Source: Microbacterium oxydans
GTDB lineage: Bacteria > Actinomycetota > Actinomycetes > Actinomycetales > Microbacteriaceae
DNA: 64,000 nucleotides
NCBI RefSeq assembly: GCF_006540085.1
Contig: NZ_BJOG01000002.1
Location: 186,001 to 250,000 of the forward strand
Direction: 5' to 3'
The notes under the pieces were generated by a model. The model worked only from the letters and a program-made list of their open reading frames with translations, was not told the DNA's origin and made no database searches. Numbering within the stretch: the first letter of the stretch is position 1; the number at the start of each line of letters is the position of its first letter. Both the position numbers and the translations under genes were made by a program. Positions 25,773-34,243 of this stretch are shown here, piece after piece.

Positions 25773-27407
25773 ATGAACCGTCGCCTCCTCCGCGCCGCCG
25801 CCATCGCGGTGCCGCTCATCCTGGCGGGAAGCCTCGCCGCCTGCGCGTCGACGCCCGCCCCGGCGAACTCTCCCGCCGAAGGCGGCGACCCCGTAAAGGG
25901 TGGAACGCTCACGTACCTCGAGCACCAGGCCTACACGAACCTGTATCCGCCGCAGGCCGGCTTCTACCCCAACGGCGGCATCGTGAACAACATCGCGGCC
26001 CGCCTGACCTGGCAGAACCCTGACACGCTCGAGATCGAGCCGTGGATCGCCTCCGACTGGACCGTGAACGACGACGCGACCGAGTACACGTTCAACCTGA
26101 ACCCCGACGTGACGTTCTCGGACGGCACGGTGCTCGACGCCGCGGCAGTGAAGAAGAACTTCGACACCTACGGCCTGGGCGATGCGGAACGGGGCCTGAC
26201 CGTCTCCGAGGCGATCAACAACTACGCCAGCAGCGAGGTGGTCGACGACGACACCGTGACGTTCCACTTCTCCGCACCGTCCCCCGGGTTCCTGCAGGCG
26301 ACCTCGACCATCAACTCGGGTCTGCTGTCGCCGGAGACGCTCGACGGCACGATCGAGGACTTCGGCGCGGGCAACGCCGCCGAGATCATCGGGTCCGGTC
26401 CGTTCACGGTCACGGGGGAGAAGCTCGGCACCGAGTACACGCTCACCGCGCGCGACGACTACGACTGGGGACCCGACAGCGTCGACAATGACGGTCGCCC
26501 GTACCTCGACGCCGTGCACGTGCTGATCACCCCCGAAGACTCGGTGCGGATCGGCTCGCTGCTCGCGGGCCAGGCCGACTACGTGCGCTACGTGCAGGCG
26601 TTCGACGAGGACCGCGTCGAGGCAGCCGGCTTCACCCTCTACGCGCCGCAGACCCGCGGCGTCAACAACTCGATCGCCCTGCGTCCCGAGAATCCGCTGC
26701 TCACCGACATCCGCGTGCGGCAGGCGATCATCGCCGCGGTGAACGCGCAGGAGGTCGTCGACACGCTGTTCACCGAGAACTACCCGGCGGCGACGTCGGT
26801 GCTCTCCTCCCAGGCGCTCGGCTACAAGGACGAGTCGAAGCACTACGCCTACGACCCGAAGAAGGCCGAGAAGCTGCTCGACGAGGCCGGCTGGGAGCCC
26901 GGCGCCGACGGCATCCGCGAGAAGGATGGCGAGCGCCTCTCGATCACGGTGTACGAGGCGAAGCCGCAGCCGCTGTCGAAGCAGACCCTGGAGCTCGTGG
27001 CGCAGCAGCTGGCGAAGGTGGGTGTCGAGCTCTCGGTCAAGCCCGGTGATGCCGGAAGCTACGCCGAGGACACGCGCGACCCGCTCAAGACCGGCTTCTA
27101 CCACTCGATGGTCGGACGCGCGGATCTGGACGTGATCAAGAGCCAGTACTTCACGAAGAACCGCGATGTGCTGATCTCGAAGGACGCGAAGCTCGATGAA
27201 CTGCTGCTCGCCGTGGCCTCAGAGCCGGACGCCGACAAGCGCGTCGCCGCATCGCAGGCCGTGCAGGACTACATCGCCGAGCAGGCCTACGTGATCCCGC
27301 TCTTCGAGGAGCCGCAGGTGTACGGCACCGCGACCTACGTGCACGGCGTCGCCTTCGAGTCGGTCGGACGCCCGACGTTCTCCGGCGTCTGGCTCGCCGA
27401 GCACTGA
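25773..27407 (+). CDS. ABC transporter substrate-binding lipoprotein (peptide/nickel class, family 5), 544 aa
   Basis: A lipoprotein signal is clear: MNRR, a hydrophobic stretch, then LAAC at residues 21-24. The mature part has the family 5 layout, with PWIASDWTVNDDATEYTFNL and FHFSAPSPGFLQATSTI. It would capture a substrate outside the membrane and hand it to the two permeases encoded next. From memory it resembles NCBI family TIGR04028 (KPN_01854 type), which travels with the same set of genes. The substrate is unknown. Confidence 0.92.
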   Translation: MNRRLLRAAAIAVPLILAGSLAACASTPAPANSPAEGGDPVKGGTLTYLEHQAYTNLYPPQAGFYPNGGIVNNIAARLTWQNPDTLEIEPWIASDWTVNDDATEYTFNLNPDVTFSDGTVLDAAAVKKNFDTYGLGDAERGLTVSEAINNYASSEVVDDDTVTFHFSAPSPGFLQATSTINSGLLSPETLDGTIEDFGAGNAAEIIGSGPFTVTGEKLGTEYTLTARDDYDWGPDSVDNDGRPYLDAVHVLITPEDSVRIGSLLAGQADYVRYVQAFDEDRVEAAGFTLYAPQTRGVNNSIALRPENPLLTDIRVRQAIIAAVNAQEVVDTLFTENYPAATSVLSSQALGYKDESKHYAYDPKKAEKLLDEAGWEPGADGIREKDGERLSITVYEAKPQPLSKQTLELVAQQLAKVGVELSVKPGDAGSYAEDTRDPLKTGFYHSMVGRADLDVIKSQYFTKNRDVLISKDAKLDELLLAVASEPDADKRVAASQAVQDYIAEQAYVIPLFEEPQVYGTATYVHGVAFESVGRPTFSGVWLAEH

Positions 27408-27423
27408 TCGGGATGGTGCGTCG

Positions 27424-28404
27424 ATGAGTTTCGTCCTCCGACGAGCCGGGCAGGCCGCGATCGTTCTGATCGCGGCCTTCACGGCCACGTTCTTCCTGCT
27501 GCAGCTGCTGCCGGGCGATGCGATCCTGATCAAGTTCTCCGATCCCAGCCTCGGGCTGTCCACGGATCAGCTCGACAGCATCCGAGCCACCTACGGCACG
27601 GATCTGCCGTGGTGGGAGCAGTACGTGCACGCGGGGCTCGGGTTCCTCGCCGGGGACTTCGGCTACTCCACGCAGTTCGGCACGCCCGTGCTGACGATGC
27701 TCGCGGAGGCGCTCCCCGCGACGCTGCTGCTCGCGTCCCTCGGGCTCCTCGTCGCTCTGCTCCTGGCCGTGCTGATCGCCGGACTCTCCTCGCTCGCCCC
27801 GTTCGCCTGGCTTCGCGACGGACTTCGTCAGGTGCCCGGTCTCTTCGTCGCGGTGCCGGTCTTCTGGCTCGGCATCCTGCTCATCCAGGTGTTCTCGTTC
27901 GGGCTCGGCTGGGTGCCGATCGTCGGGGCCGACCCGGTGAGCGGACTCATCCTGCCCGTGCTGACCCTCGCCGTGCCGATCTCGGCTCCGCTGGCGCAGG
28001 TGCTGGTCCGCGCGATCGATCAGGTGCAGGCGCAGCCGTTCGTCACGGTGGTCCGGGCGAAGGGGGCCCCGCCGCTGTGGGTGCTCACGCGCTCCGTCGC
28101 CCGCAACGCCGCCGTGCCGACCCTGACGATCGCGGGCGTGCTGTTCGGGGAACTCGTCGGGGGAGCCGTCGTCACCGAGACGGTGTTCGGCCGCACGGGC
28201 ATCGGCCGTCTCACCGAGCAGGCCGTCGCGAACCAGGACATCCCGGTGCTGCAGGGTGTGGTGCTGCTCTCGGCGCTCGGCTTCGTCGTCATCAGCTTCG
28301 CCGTCGACCTCGTCACGCCGCTCATCGACCCGCGTCAGCGCGCGGTCGCGCGCTCCACCGCGTCCGTCGCCGCCCGCCCCGCGCCTCAGGAGGTGCCCGC
28401 ATGA
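27424..28404 (+). CDS. ABC transporter permease (DppB-like), 326 aa
   Basis: Six membrane helices and the EAA-type coupling loop (TVVRAKGAPPLWVLTRSVARNA) identify an Opp/Dpp-type permease; LLQLLPGDAILIKFSD near the N-terminus is the usual opening. It starts 16 bases after the binding protein, and its stop overlaps the next start (ATGA). It forms the channel with the following permease. Confidence 0.92.
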   Translation: MSFVLRRAGQAAIVLIAAFTATFFLLQLLPGDAILIKFSDPSLGLSTDQLDSIRATYGTDLPWWEQYVHAGLGFLAGDFGYSTQFGTPVLTMLAEALPATLLLASLGLLVALLLAVLIAGLSSLAPFAWLRDGLRQVPGLFVAVPVFWLGILLIQVFSFGLGWVPIVGADPVSGLILPVLTLAVPISAPLAQVLVRAIDQVQAQPFVTVVRAKGAPPLWVLTRSVARNAAVPTLTIAGVLFGELVGGAVVTETVFGRTGIGRLTEQAVANQDIPVLQGVVLLSALGFVVISFAVDLVTPLIDPRQRAVARSTASVAARPAPQEVPA

Positions 28405-29297
28405 CCGCTCCCGTGATCGCTGCGACGAGTGTCGAACCGGACTCCGAGCCGACCCCGACCGTCCCCGAGCTTCCGCGGACCCCTCGCCGCCCTGGCCGTC
28501 TGCGCGGCCGCGCGTGGGGGCTGTATCTCGCGTTCGCCGTGGTCGCCGTCGCTGTGTTGTGGGCGGTCATCCCCGGCGTGTTCGCGCCCGGCGACCCGCT
28601 CACCGGTGTGCCGGCCGACAAGCTGCTGCCGCCGAGTGCCGCGCATTGGTTCGGCACCGACACCCTCGGCCGTGATCTGTTCGGCCGTGTCGTCCACGGT
28701 GCCGTGCACTCGCTCTCGGGCGCGCTGATCGCCGTCACGGTGGGTCTCGCTCTCGGCACGGTTCTCGGCGCGATAGCCGGAGCCGTGGGCGGGGTGGTGG
28801 ACGACGTGCTGATGCGCATCGTCGACGTGCTGCTCGCGATTCCCGGGCTGCTCCTGTCCCTCTCGGTGATCATCCTGCTCGGATTCGGCACGGTCAACGC
28901 CGCCCTCGCCGTGGGACTCGGCAGCGTCGCGGCGTTCGCGCGGCTGATGCGCGCCGAGGTCGCCCGGGTGCGGCGCACCGAGTACGTCGAGGCCGCCTTC
29001 GGCAGCGGTGCCACCTTCTTGGCCGTGCTGCGTCGACACGTGCTTCCCAACTCCCTCACCCCCATCGTCGCGCTCGCCGCCCTGCAGTTCGGGACGGCGA
29101 TCCTCGCCATCTCGACGCTCGGGTTCCTCGGCTACGGCGCTCCGCCACCCACCCCGGAATGGGGACTGCTGATCGCCGAGGGCCGCAACTACATGGGCAC
29201 CGCCTGGTGGCTCACGGCATTGCCGGGTCTCATCGTCGTCGCGGTCGTGCTCAGCGCCAACCGCATCAGCCACCGCATCGGAAGGGGCACGCGATGA
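28401..29297 (+). CDS. ABC transporter permease (DppC-like), 298 aa
   Basis: The DppC mark HWFGTDTLGRDLFGRVVHGA lies at about residues 72-91, after an N-terminal helix and a proline-rich cytoplasmic tail. The coupling loop is YVEAAFGSGATFLAVLRRHVLPN and the end LAISTLGFLGYGAPPPTPEWG is typical. The ATG at 28401 overlaps the stop of the first permease; a longer frame inside that gene is rejected. Its stop overlaps the ATPase start by four bases. Confidence 0.92.
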   Translation: MTAPVIAATSVEPDSEPTPTVPELPRTPRRPGRLRGRAWGLYLAFAVVAVAVLWAVIPGVFAPGDPLTGVPADKLLPPSAAHWFGTDTLGRDLFGRVVHGAVHSLSGALIAVTVGLALGTVLGAIAGAVGGVVDDVLMRIVDVLLAIPGLLLSLSVIILLGFGTVNAALAVGLGSVAAFARLMRAEVARVRRTEYVEAAFGSGATFLAVLRRHVLPNSLTPIVALAALQFGTAILAISTLGFLGYGAPPPTPEWGLLIAEGRNYMGTAWWLTALPGLIVVAVVLSANRISHRIGRGTR

Positions 29298-30910
29298 GCG
29301 TTCTGACCGCATCGGATCTGCGCATCTCCTACGGGGGTCGTGAAGTCGTGCACGGCGTCTCCTTCGAGATCGGCGAGGGGGAGACCCTCGCCCTCGTCGG
29401 GGAGTCGGGGTCGGGCAAGTCCACGACCGCCCACGCGCTCCTCGGGCTCCTCCCCGCAGGGGGCAGGGTCGACGGCGGGACGGTCGTCCTGGGCGACCTC
29501 GACATCTCAGGGTGGTCCGATCGTGCGCTGCGCGGCATCCGCGGTGCGGAGATCGGCCTGGTCCCGCAGGATCCGACGACCTCCCTCGACCCGGTGCGTC
29601 CGGTCGGGAAGCAGGTCGAGGAGATCCTGCGCCTGCATGGGCATCGGGATCGGCGCTCGCGTCGTGCACGGGCCATCGAGCTGCTCGACCGTGTCGGTAT
29701 CGACGACCCGGATCTGCGGGCGCGTCAGTATCCGCACGAGCTCTCCGGAGGCATGCGGCAGCGTGTGCTGATCGCGACCGCGATCGCCCTGCGACCCCGC
29801 CTGCTGATCGCCGACGAGCCCACCAGTGCCCTCGACGCCACGGTGCAGCGCAAGGTGCTCGATCTGCTCGACGAGCTGCAGCGCGAGGAGGGCACCAGCA
29901 TCCTGCTCGTGACCCACGACCTGGGCGTTGCCGCCGATCGGGCGGAGCGACTCGTCGTGCTCAAGGACGGCCGGATCGTGGAGCAGGGGCGGAGCGAGGA
30001 GGTGCTCGCCGCACCGACGGACCCGTACACGCGTCAGCTGCTCGCCGATGCTCCCGCGTTCACGACCGGCTTCCGGCGTCCGGACGCCCCGCCGTTCCTG
30101 CGGGATGCCGCAGCCGTCGCCGCGGAGAACCCGTACGCGATCGTCGCCGAAGGGCTTGTGAAGGAGTTCCGCGTCGCCGGCCGGGAGCGGTTCCGCGCTG
30201 TCGACGACGTCTCGTTCCGGGTTCGCCGTGGTACCACCCACGCGCTCGTCGGCGAATCGGGGTCGGGGAAGACCACGACGGCGAGACTGGTCACGCGCTT
30301 CCATCAGCCGGACGCCGGGACCATCGAGGTCGCCGGAGAAGACGTGACCCACGCGAAGCGCGAGCAGCTGCGAGCGCTGCGCCGCCGTGTGCAGCTCGTC
30401 TACCAGAACCCGTTCGCCTCGCTGGATCCCCGCCAGCAGATCGTCGACATCGTCGCGGAGCCGCTGCAGAACTTCCACGTCGGATCTCGCGCCGAGCGCA
30501 GCGAACGCGCGCTCGCTCTCCTCGACCGGGTCGCGCTCCCGTCCGATGTCGCGCGGCGCACCCCGCGCGAACTCTCGGGCGGACAGCGGCAGCGTGTCGC
30601 GATCGCGAGGGCCCTCGCGATCGATCCCGAGGTCGTGGTGCTCGACGAGGCGGTGTCGGCGCTGGACGTGACCGTGCAGGCGCGCATCCTGGAACTGCTC
30701 ACCTCGCTGCAGGCGGAGCTCGGGCTCACCTACCTGTTCATCTCGCACGACCTCGCCGTCGTGCGCAGGATCAGTCACACGGTCTCGGTGATGCGCCGCG
30801 GCCGGATCGTGGAGGAGGGGCAGACGGAAGACCTCTTCCGCGACCCGCAGCACGAGTACACCAGGGAGTTGCTGGCAGCGGTCCCCGGACGAACGGAGAT
30901 CGTCGTATGA
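29294..30910 (+). CDS. Fused double ABC ATPase (DppD-DppF-like), 538 aa
   Basis: Two complete ATPase domains are in one chain. The first has [15 protein letters not shown] and [14 protein letters not shown]; the second (from about residue 285) has [15 protein letters not shown] and [22 protein letters not shown] and DEAVSALD are the Walker B regions. The C-terminal extension of each ([15 protein letters not shown]) marks oligopeptide-type importers. It powers the transporter built from the two upstream permeases. Both ends overlap neighbours by four bases. Confidence 0.93.
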   Translation: MSVLTASDLRISYGGREVVHGVSFEIGEGETLALVGESGSGKSTTAHALLGLLPAGGRVDGGTVVLGDLDISGWSDRALRGIRGAEIGLVPQDPTTSLDPVRPVGKQVEEILRLHGHRDRRSRRARAIELLDRVGIDDPDLRARQYPHELSGGMRQRVLIATAIALRPRLLIADEPTSALDATVQRKVLDLLDELQREEGTSILLVTHDLGVAADRAERLVVLKDGRIVEQGRSEEVLAAPTDPYTRQLLADAPAFTTGFRRPDAPPFLRDAAAVAAENPYAIVAEGLVKEFRVAGRERFRAVDDVSFRVRRGTTHALVGESGSGKTTTARLVTRFHQPDAGTIEVAGEDVTHAKREQLRALRRRVQLVYQNPFASLDPRQQIVDIVAEPLQNFHVGSRAERSERALALLDRVALPSDVARRTPRELSGGQRQRVAIARALAIDPEVVVLDEAVSALDVTVQARILELLTSLQAELGLTYLFISHDLAVVRRISHTVSVMRRGRIVEEGQTEDLFRDPQHEYTRELLAAVPGRTEIVV

Positions 30911-31962
30911 CCACCGAATCCGCCCCTTCGACCGGGCCCACCGTCGCGTTCTTCACGCGTCTGCTCGACGACGCGTCTCCTGCCGAGAGGTATGCGCTCG
31001 CCACCTCGCAGATCCAGCAGGCGGAGCGCCACGGGATCGGGAGAGCCTGGGTCGCACAGCATCATTTCCACGCGGCCGAGGGTGGTCTGCCGTCGCCGCT
31101 GGTGTTCCTCGCGCACGCGGCCGCCGTCACGAGTGACATCCGACTGGGGACCGGCGTGATCACCCTGCCGTTGGAGGACCCGGTGCGGGTGGCCGAGGAT
31201 GCCGTGGTCGCAGATCTGCTCTCCGGGGGGCGAGTGGATCTGGGCCTCGGCAGCGGCGGCACCCCGTCGTCGTTCGTGCCGTTCGGGGAGGATGTGCGAG
31301 ACAAGGCGGTGACCTACGACCGCAAGCTGCGCACGCTCCTCGACGGCCTCGCCGGTCGCGACGTCGGCGCGGGCAACACGCTCTACCCGGATGCGGGAGA
31401 CCTCGCCGACCGTGTGTGGCAGGCCACCTTCTCCGCTCCCGGCGGTCACCGCGCCGGCATCCACGGGCACGGGCTCCTGCTCTCCCGCACTCAGCCGCGC
31501 AGGCCCGACCGCCTGTACGCCCCCTTGTCCGAGCTGCAGGACCCGATCATCGACGCGTACCTCGAGGCACTGCCGGTCGGGGTGACTCCGCGGATCACCG
31601 CCTCGCGCACCGTGTTCGTCGCGGATGACCGCGCCGAGGCTCTGCGGTTCGCCGAGGTCGGGCTGCGTCGGGCGGCGGACGGCTTCCGTCGGCAGGGCCA
31701 GACCATCCCCGGTGACGACATCGACGAGTTGATAGCCGCGCTCGACACGCATCTGGGCACGCCAGACCAGGTTGCCGAGTCGCTCGCCGCCGACGCCACC
31801 CTCACCCGCGCGACAGAGGTGGCCTTCCAGGTGCACTCGGTCGATGCGCCGCACGAGCACGTGCTGCGCTCGATCGCACTGTTCGCCGACGAGGTCGCCC
31901 CGGCCCTCGGCTACGCCATCGCGGAGACAGCAAACACCGAGACAATCAAGGAGAACGCATGA
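30907..31962 (+). CDS. FMN-dependent luciferase-like monooxygenase, 351 aa
   Basis: A LLM-fold flavoenzyme: VAFFTRLLDDASPAERYALA at the N-terminus, AWVAQHHFHAAEGGLPSPLVF (the flavin-side His/Glu region), IRLGTGVITLPLEDPVRVAED and GRVDLGLGSGGTPSSF. Its size and sequence recall NCBI family TIGR04027 (KPN_01858 type), whose members sit beside this kind of ABC transporter. It would oxidise the imported compound with reduced flavin and oxygen. Start and stop overlap the ATPase and the CMD gene by four bases. Confidence 0.9.
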   Translation: MTTESAPSTGPTVAFFTRLLDDASPAERYALATSQIQQAERHGIGRAWVAQHHFHAAEGGLPSPLVFLAHAAAVTSDIRLGTGVITLPLEDPVRVAEDAVVADLLSGGRVDLGLGSGGTPSSFVPFGEDVRDKAVTYDRKLRTLLDGLAGRDVGAGNTLYPDAGDLADRVWQATFSAPGGHRAGIHGHGLLLSRTQPRRPDRLYAPLSELQDPIIDAYLEALPVGVTPRITASRTVFVADDRAEALRFAEVGLRRAADGFRRQGQTIPGDDIDELIAALDTHLGTPDQVAESLAADATLTRATEVAFQVHSVDAPHEHVLRSIALFADEVAPALGYAIAETANTETIKENA

Positions 31963-32618
31963 CCGACGACACCGTCCTCACCGACGACACCGTCCTCACC
32001 GACGACACCGTGGACCGGATCGTGGGGGTGACGCCGGAGCTGGACGAACTGCGCCGCCGCCGTCCGGTCACCAGAGAGCAGCTGCAGGCGAGCTTCGACG
32101 CCCTCTTCCGACCGGTCACGGTCGCGCATGTGTCGCAGGCGGAGCGCGAGCTCGTCGCAGCCTTCGCCACCGGACTCGCCGGCGTCGACGATGCGACAGC
32201 GGCGTTCTATGCCGCCCGCGCGCGCGAGGCCGATCCGGAGCGGGCGGGAGCAGTGCTCGCCGAGGCAGCCGGGGCGTCGACGAGCGGTCCGTTCGGCGCC
32301 TACACCGAACTCGGCCTGCAGTCCGAGAACACGGAGGGCGAACGGTATGAGCCCGATGGTGCCGTGACCGCCGTCATCGGCGAGCGCCTCGCCGCAGCCC
32401 TCGCGCACACGCACCTGCTCGTGTTCCGGCCCCGTGAAGCGTCGGGCGCCGATCTCGGGCGACTGCTCGATGCCGGGTGGTCGACCGAGGGGATCGTCAC
32501 GCTGTCCCAGCTGGTGTCGTTCCTCGCCTTCCAGCAGCGGGTCGTCACCGGACTCCGTGCGCTCGCCGCTGCAGGACTCACCGCCCAGACCGAGATCTCC
32601 GAGGAGGAGGCCGCATGA
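31959..32618 (+). CDS. CMD/AhpD-fold protein without cysteines, 219 aa
   Basis: The middle and end (AHVSQAERELVAAFATGLAG, STEGIVTLSQLVSFLAFQQR) have the helix pattern of the carboxymuconolactone decarboxylase/AhpD fold, and the context recalls TIGR04029 (Avi_7170 type). There is no Cys in the whole protein, so it cannot be a thiol peroxidase and is probably a structural or substrate-binding partner of the next gene product. The N-terminus is a threefold TDDTVL repeat encoded by 18-bp units. Its start overlaps the monooxygenase stop and its stop overlaps the next start, both by four bases. Confidence 0.82.
   Translation: MTDDTVLTDDTVLTDDTVDRIVGVTPELDELRRRRPVTREQLQASFDALFRPVTVAHVSQAERELVAAFATGLAGVDDATAAFYAARAREADPERAGAVLAEAAGASTSGPFGAYTELGLQSENTEGERYEPDGAVTAVIGERLAAALAHTHLLVFRPREASGADLGRLLDAGWSTEGIVTLSQLVSFLAFQQRVVTGLRALAAAGLTAQTEISEEEAA
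31962..32013 (+). repeat. 18-bp tandem repeat coding TDDTVL
   Basis: The unit ACCGACGACACCGTCCTC occurs at 31962-31979 and 31980-31997, with a third copy at 31998-32013 that differs at its end. The period keeps the reading frame, so copy number can change without a frameshift. Confidence 0.9.
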
Positions 32619-33223
32619 CCGCCGCACAGACCGTGCTCCGGCACGACGACGCCCCGCACCCGTACGCCTTCACCCGCGGAGAGGTGGGCTGGGTCCCGCA
32701 TCTCGAGCCCCTCGCGGAGAAGGAGCTGACGCCACGGCACTACGACGGGCTCGTCGATGCCGCGCGGGCGAAGAACGACTACTTCCGGTTGCTGGCCCGT
32801 GACCCCGAGGTGCTCAAGGCGCGGACACTCGTCGACAAGGACATCTTCTACAACGTCGCCGAGGGTCTGCCGCGCGCCGACCGCGAGCTGGCGGCGACCG
32901 CAGCATCACGGCGCAACGGGTGCGTGTTCTGCGCCTCGGTGCATTCCCGCTTCGCCGCACACCACAGCAAGCGGGTCGAGGACGTCGACCTGCTGCTGGA
33001 CGAGGGGGTCGACGCCGATCTCGGCGAGCGCTGGAACGCGATCGTGGCCGCGTCGGTCGCGCTCACCGACACTCCGAGCACATTCGGGGAGCACGAGATC
33101 GCCCGGCTGCGGGCGGCAGGACTCGACGACCTGGAGGTCGCTGATGTCATCCACGGCGCGGCGTTCTTCAACTGGGCGAACCGCCTGATGCTGTCGATCG
33201 GTCGGCCGGTCGCTCCCGCCTGA
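32615..33223 (+). CDS. AhpD-family alkylhydroperoxidase-domain protein, 202 aa
   Basis: The complete AhpD signature E-x11-C-x2-C-x3-H is present: the Glu of ADRELAATAAS, then NGCVFCASVH. The rest (WNAIVAASVALTDTPSTFGE, DLEVADVIHGAAFFNWANRL) is the typical helix bundle. It would reduce a peroxide or remove a hydroperoxy intermediate made by the flavin monooxygenase; the family recalled is TIGR04030 (Avi_7169 type). The ATG at 32615 overlaps the stop of the CMD gene. It is the last gene of the transporter/oxidation operon. Confidence 0.88.
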   Translation: MTAAQTVLRHDDAPHPYAFTRGEVGWVPHLEPLAEKELTPRHYDGLVDAARAKNDYFRLLARDPEVLKARTLVDKDIFYNVAEGLPRADRELAATAASRRNGCVFCASVHSRFAAHHSKRVEDVDLLLDEGVDADLGERWNAIVAASVALTDTPSTFGEHEIARLRAAGLDDLEVADVIHGAAFFNWANRLMLSIGRPVAPA

Positions 33224-33258
33224 CCCTCGCTCTCGGCTACAGAAGCAGCCGCTCTGCG

Positions 33259-34203
33259 CTACGGGAGCAGGATGATCTTGCCCGAGGCGGCGCCGGATTC
33301 CATGAGCTCATGGGCCTGCGCCGCCTCGGCGAGCGGCAGCTGAGGGCCGAGCTCGATCGTGAAGTCGCCGGCGTCGAGGAGGGCGATCGTCTCGGGCAGG
33401 GCCTCGGCGCGCCAGGCGAGCTCCTGCGTGGTCAGCGGGACGGGCGAGCCGCCGGAGAACGCCCGGATGCCGAAGGACGCCGCATCCGGCCCTCGCACGA
33501 TCGTCGCGATGCGCTCACGGTCGGCGACGAGCGCCAGCGACGCCTCGATCGCCTCATCGGTGCCGGCGCAGTCGAGCACCACGGTCACGGGTGACGGAGC
33601 GACGGCTCGCACCCGGTCGAGCAGACCATCACCGTAGGCGACGGGGATCGCCCCGAGCTCGCGCAGCTGGTCGTGGCGGGCGGGGCTTCCTGTGGCGATC
33701 ACGGTGGCACCCCAGGCGACCGCGAACTGCACGGCGGCCTGGCCGACGGATCCGGAACCGCCGTGCACCAGCAGCACGTCGCCCTCGGTCACTCCCAGCG
33801 ACCGCAGCGACTGGTAGGCGGTGCCCGCGGGGATGCCGATCCCGGCGCCCTCGGCCGTCGTGACCGAGTCGGGGAGCTTCGCGAGCTTCTCGGTCGCGAT
33901 CGCGAGCGCCGAGGCGTAGGTGCCGTTCCCGTCGCGGATGGCCACCCGGTCGCCGACGGCGAGATCGTCGACCCCTTCGCCCAGCACCTCGACGATGCCG
34001 GCGCCGTCGAAGCCGACAGGACGCGGCTCGGTGATCGGCGGGGACGGGCGCTTGCCGCCCCGCAGCTTGGCGTCGATCGGGTTCGCTCCCGCCGCCTCGA
34101 TCCGCACGACGACCTCACCGCGTGCGGCGACCGGATCCGGGATCTCGATCAGGTGGAGGACAGCGGGGGAGCCGATTTCGGTGTAGACGATCGCGCGAGC
34201 CAT
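33259..34203 (-). CDS. NADPH:quinone reductase-like MDR oxidoreductase, 314 aa
   Basis: A zinc-free medium-chain dehydrogenase: VVVRIEAAGANPIDAKLRGGK near residue 40, VGFDGAGIVEVLGEGVDDLAVGDRV, then the NADP loop VLLVHGGSGSVGQAAVQFA. Cys/His zinc ligands are absent. Such enzymes reduce quinones or enones with NADPH. TAGCCT lies six bases before the ATG. It stands downstream of hrpA on the same strand but has its own promoter. Confidence 0.9.
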   Translation of the reverse strand: MARAIVYTEIGSPAVLHLIEIPDPVAARGEVVVRIEAAGANPIDAKLRGGKRPSPPITEPRPVGFDGAGIVEVLGEGVDDLAVGDRVAIRDGNGTYASALAIATEKLAKLPDSVTTAEGAGIGIPAGTAYQSLRSLGVTEGDVLLVHGGSGSVGQAAVQFAVAWGATVIATGSPARHDQLRELGAIPVAYGDGLLDRVRAVAPSPVTVVLDCAGTDEAIEASLALVADRERIATIVRGPDAASFGIRAFSGGSPVPLTTQELAWRAEALPETIALLDAGDFTIELGPQLPLAEAAQAHELMESGAASGKIILLP

Positions 34204-34243
34204 GCGTTCAGGCTACCCGGGGTACGCGGGGCCCGGTCTCGGG

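Noticed and set aside
29507-30853. 448-codon minus-strand frame opposite the double ATPase
   Set aside because: Antisense of the two ABC domains with no features of its own.
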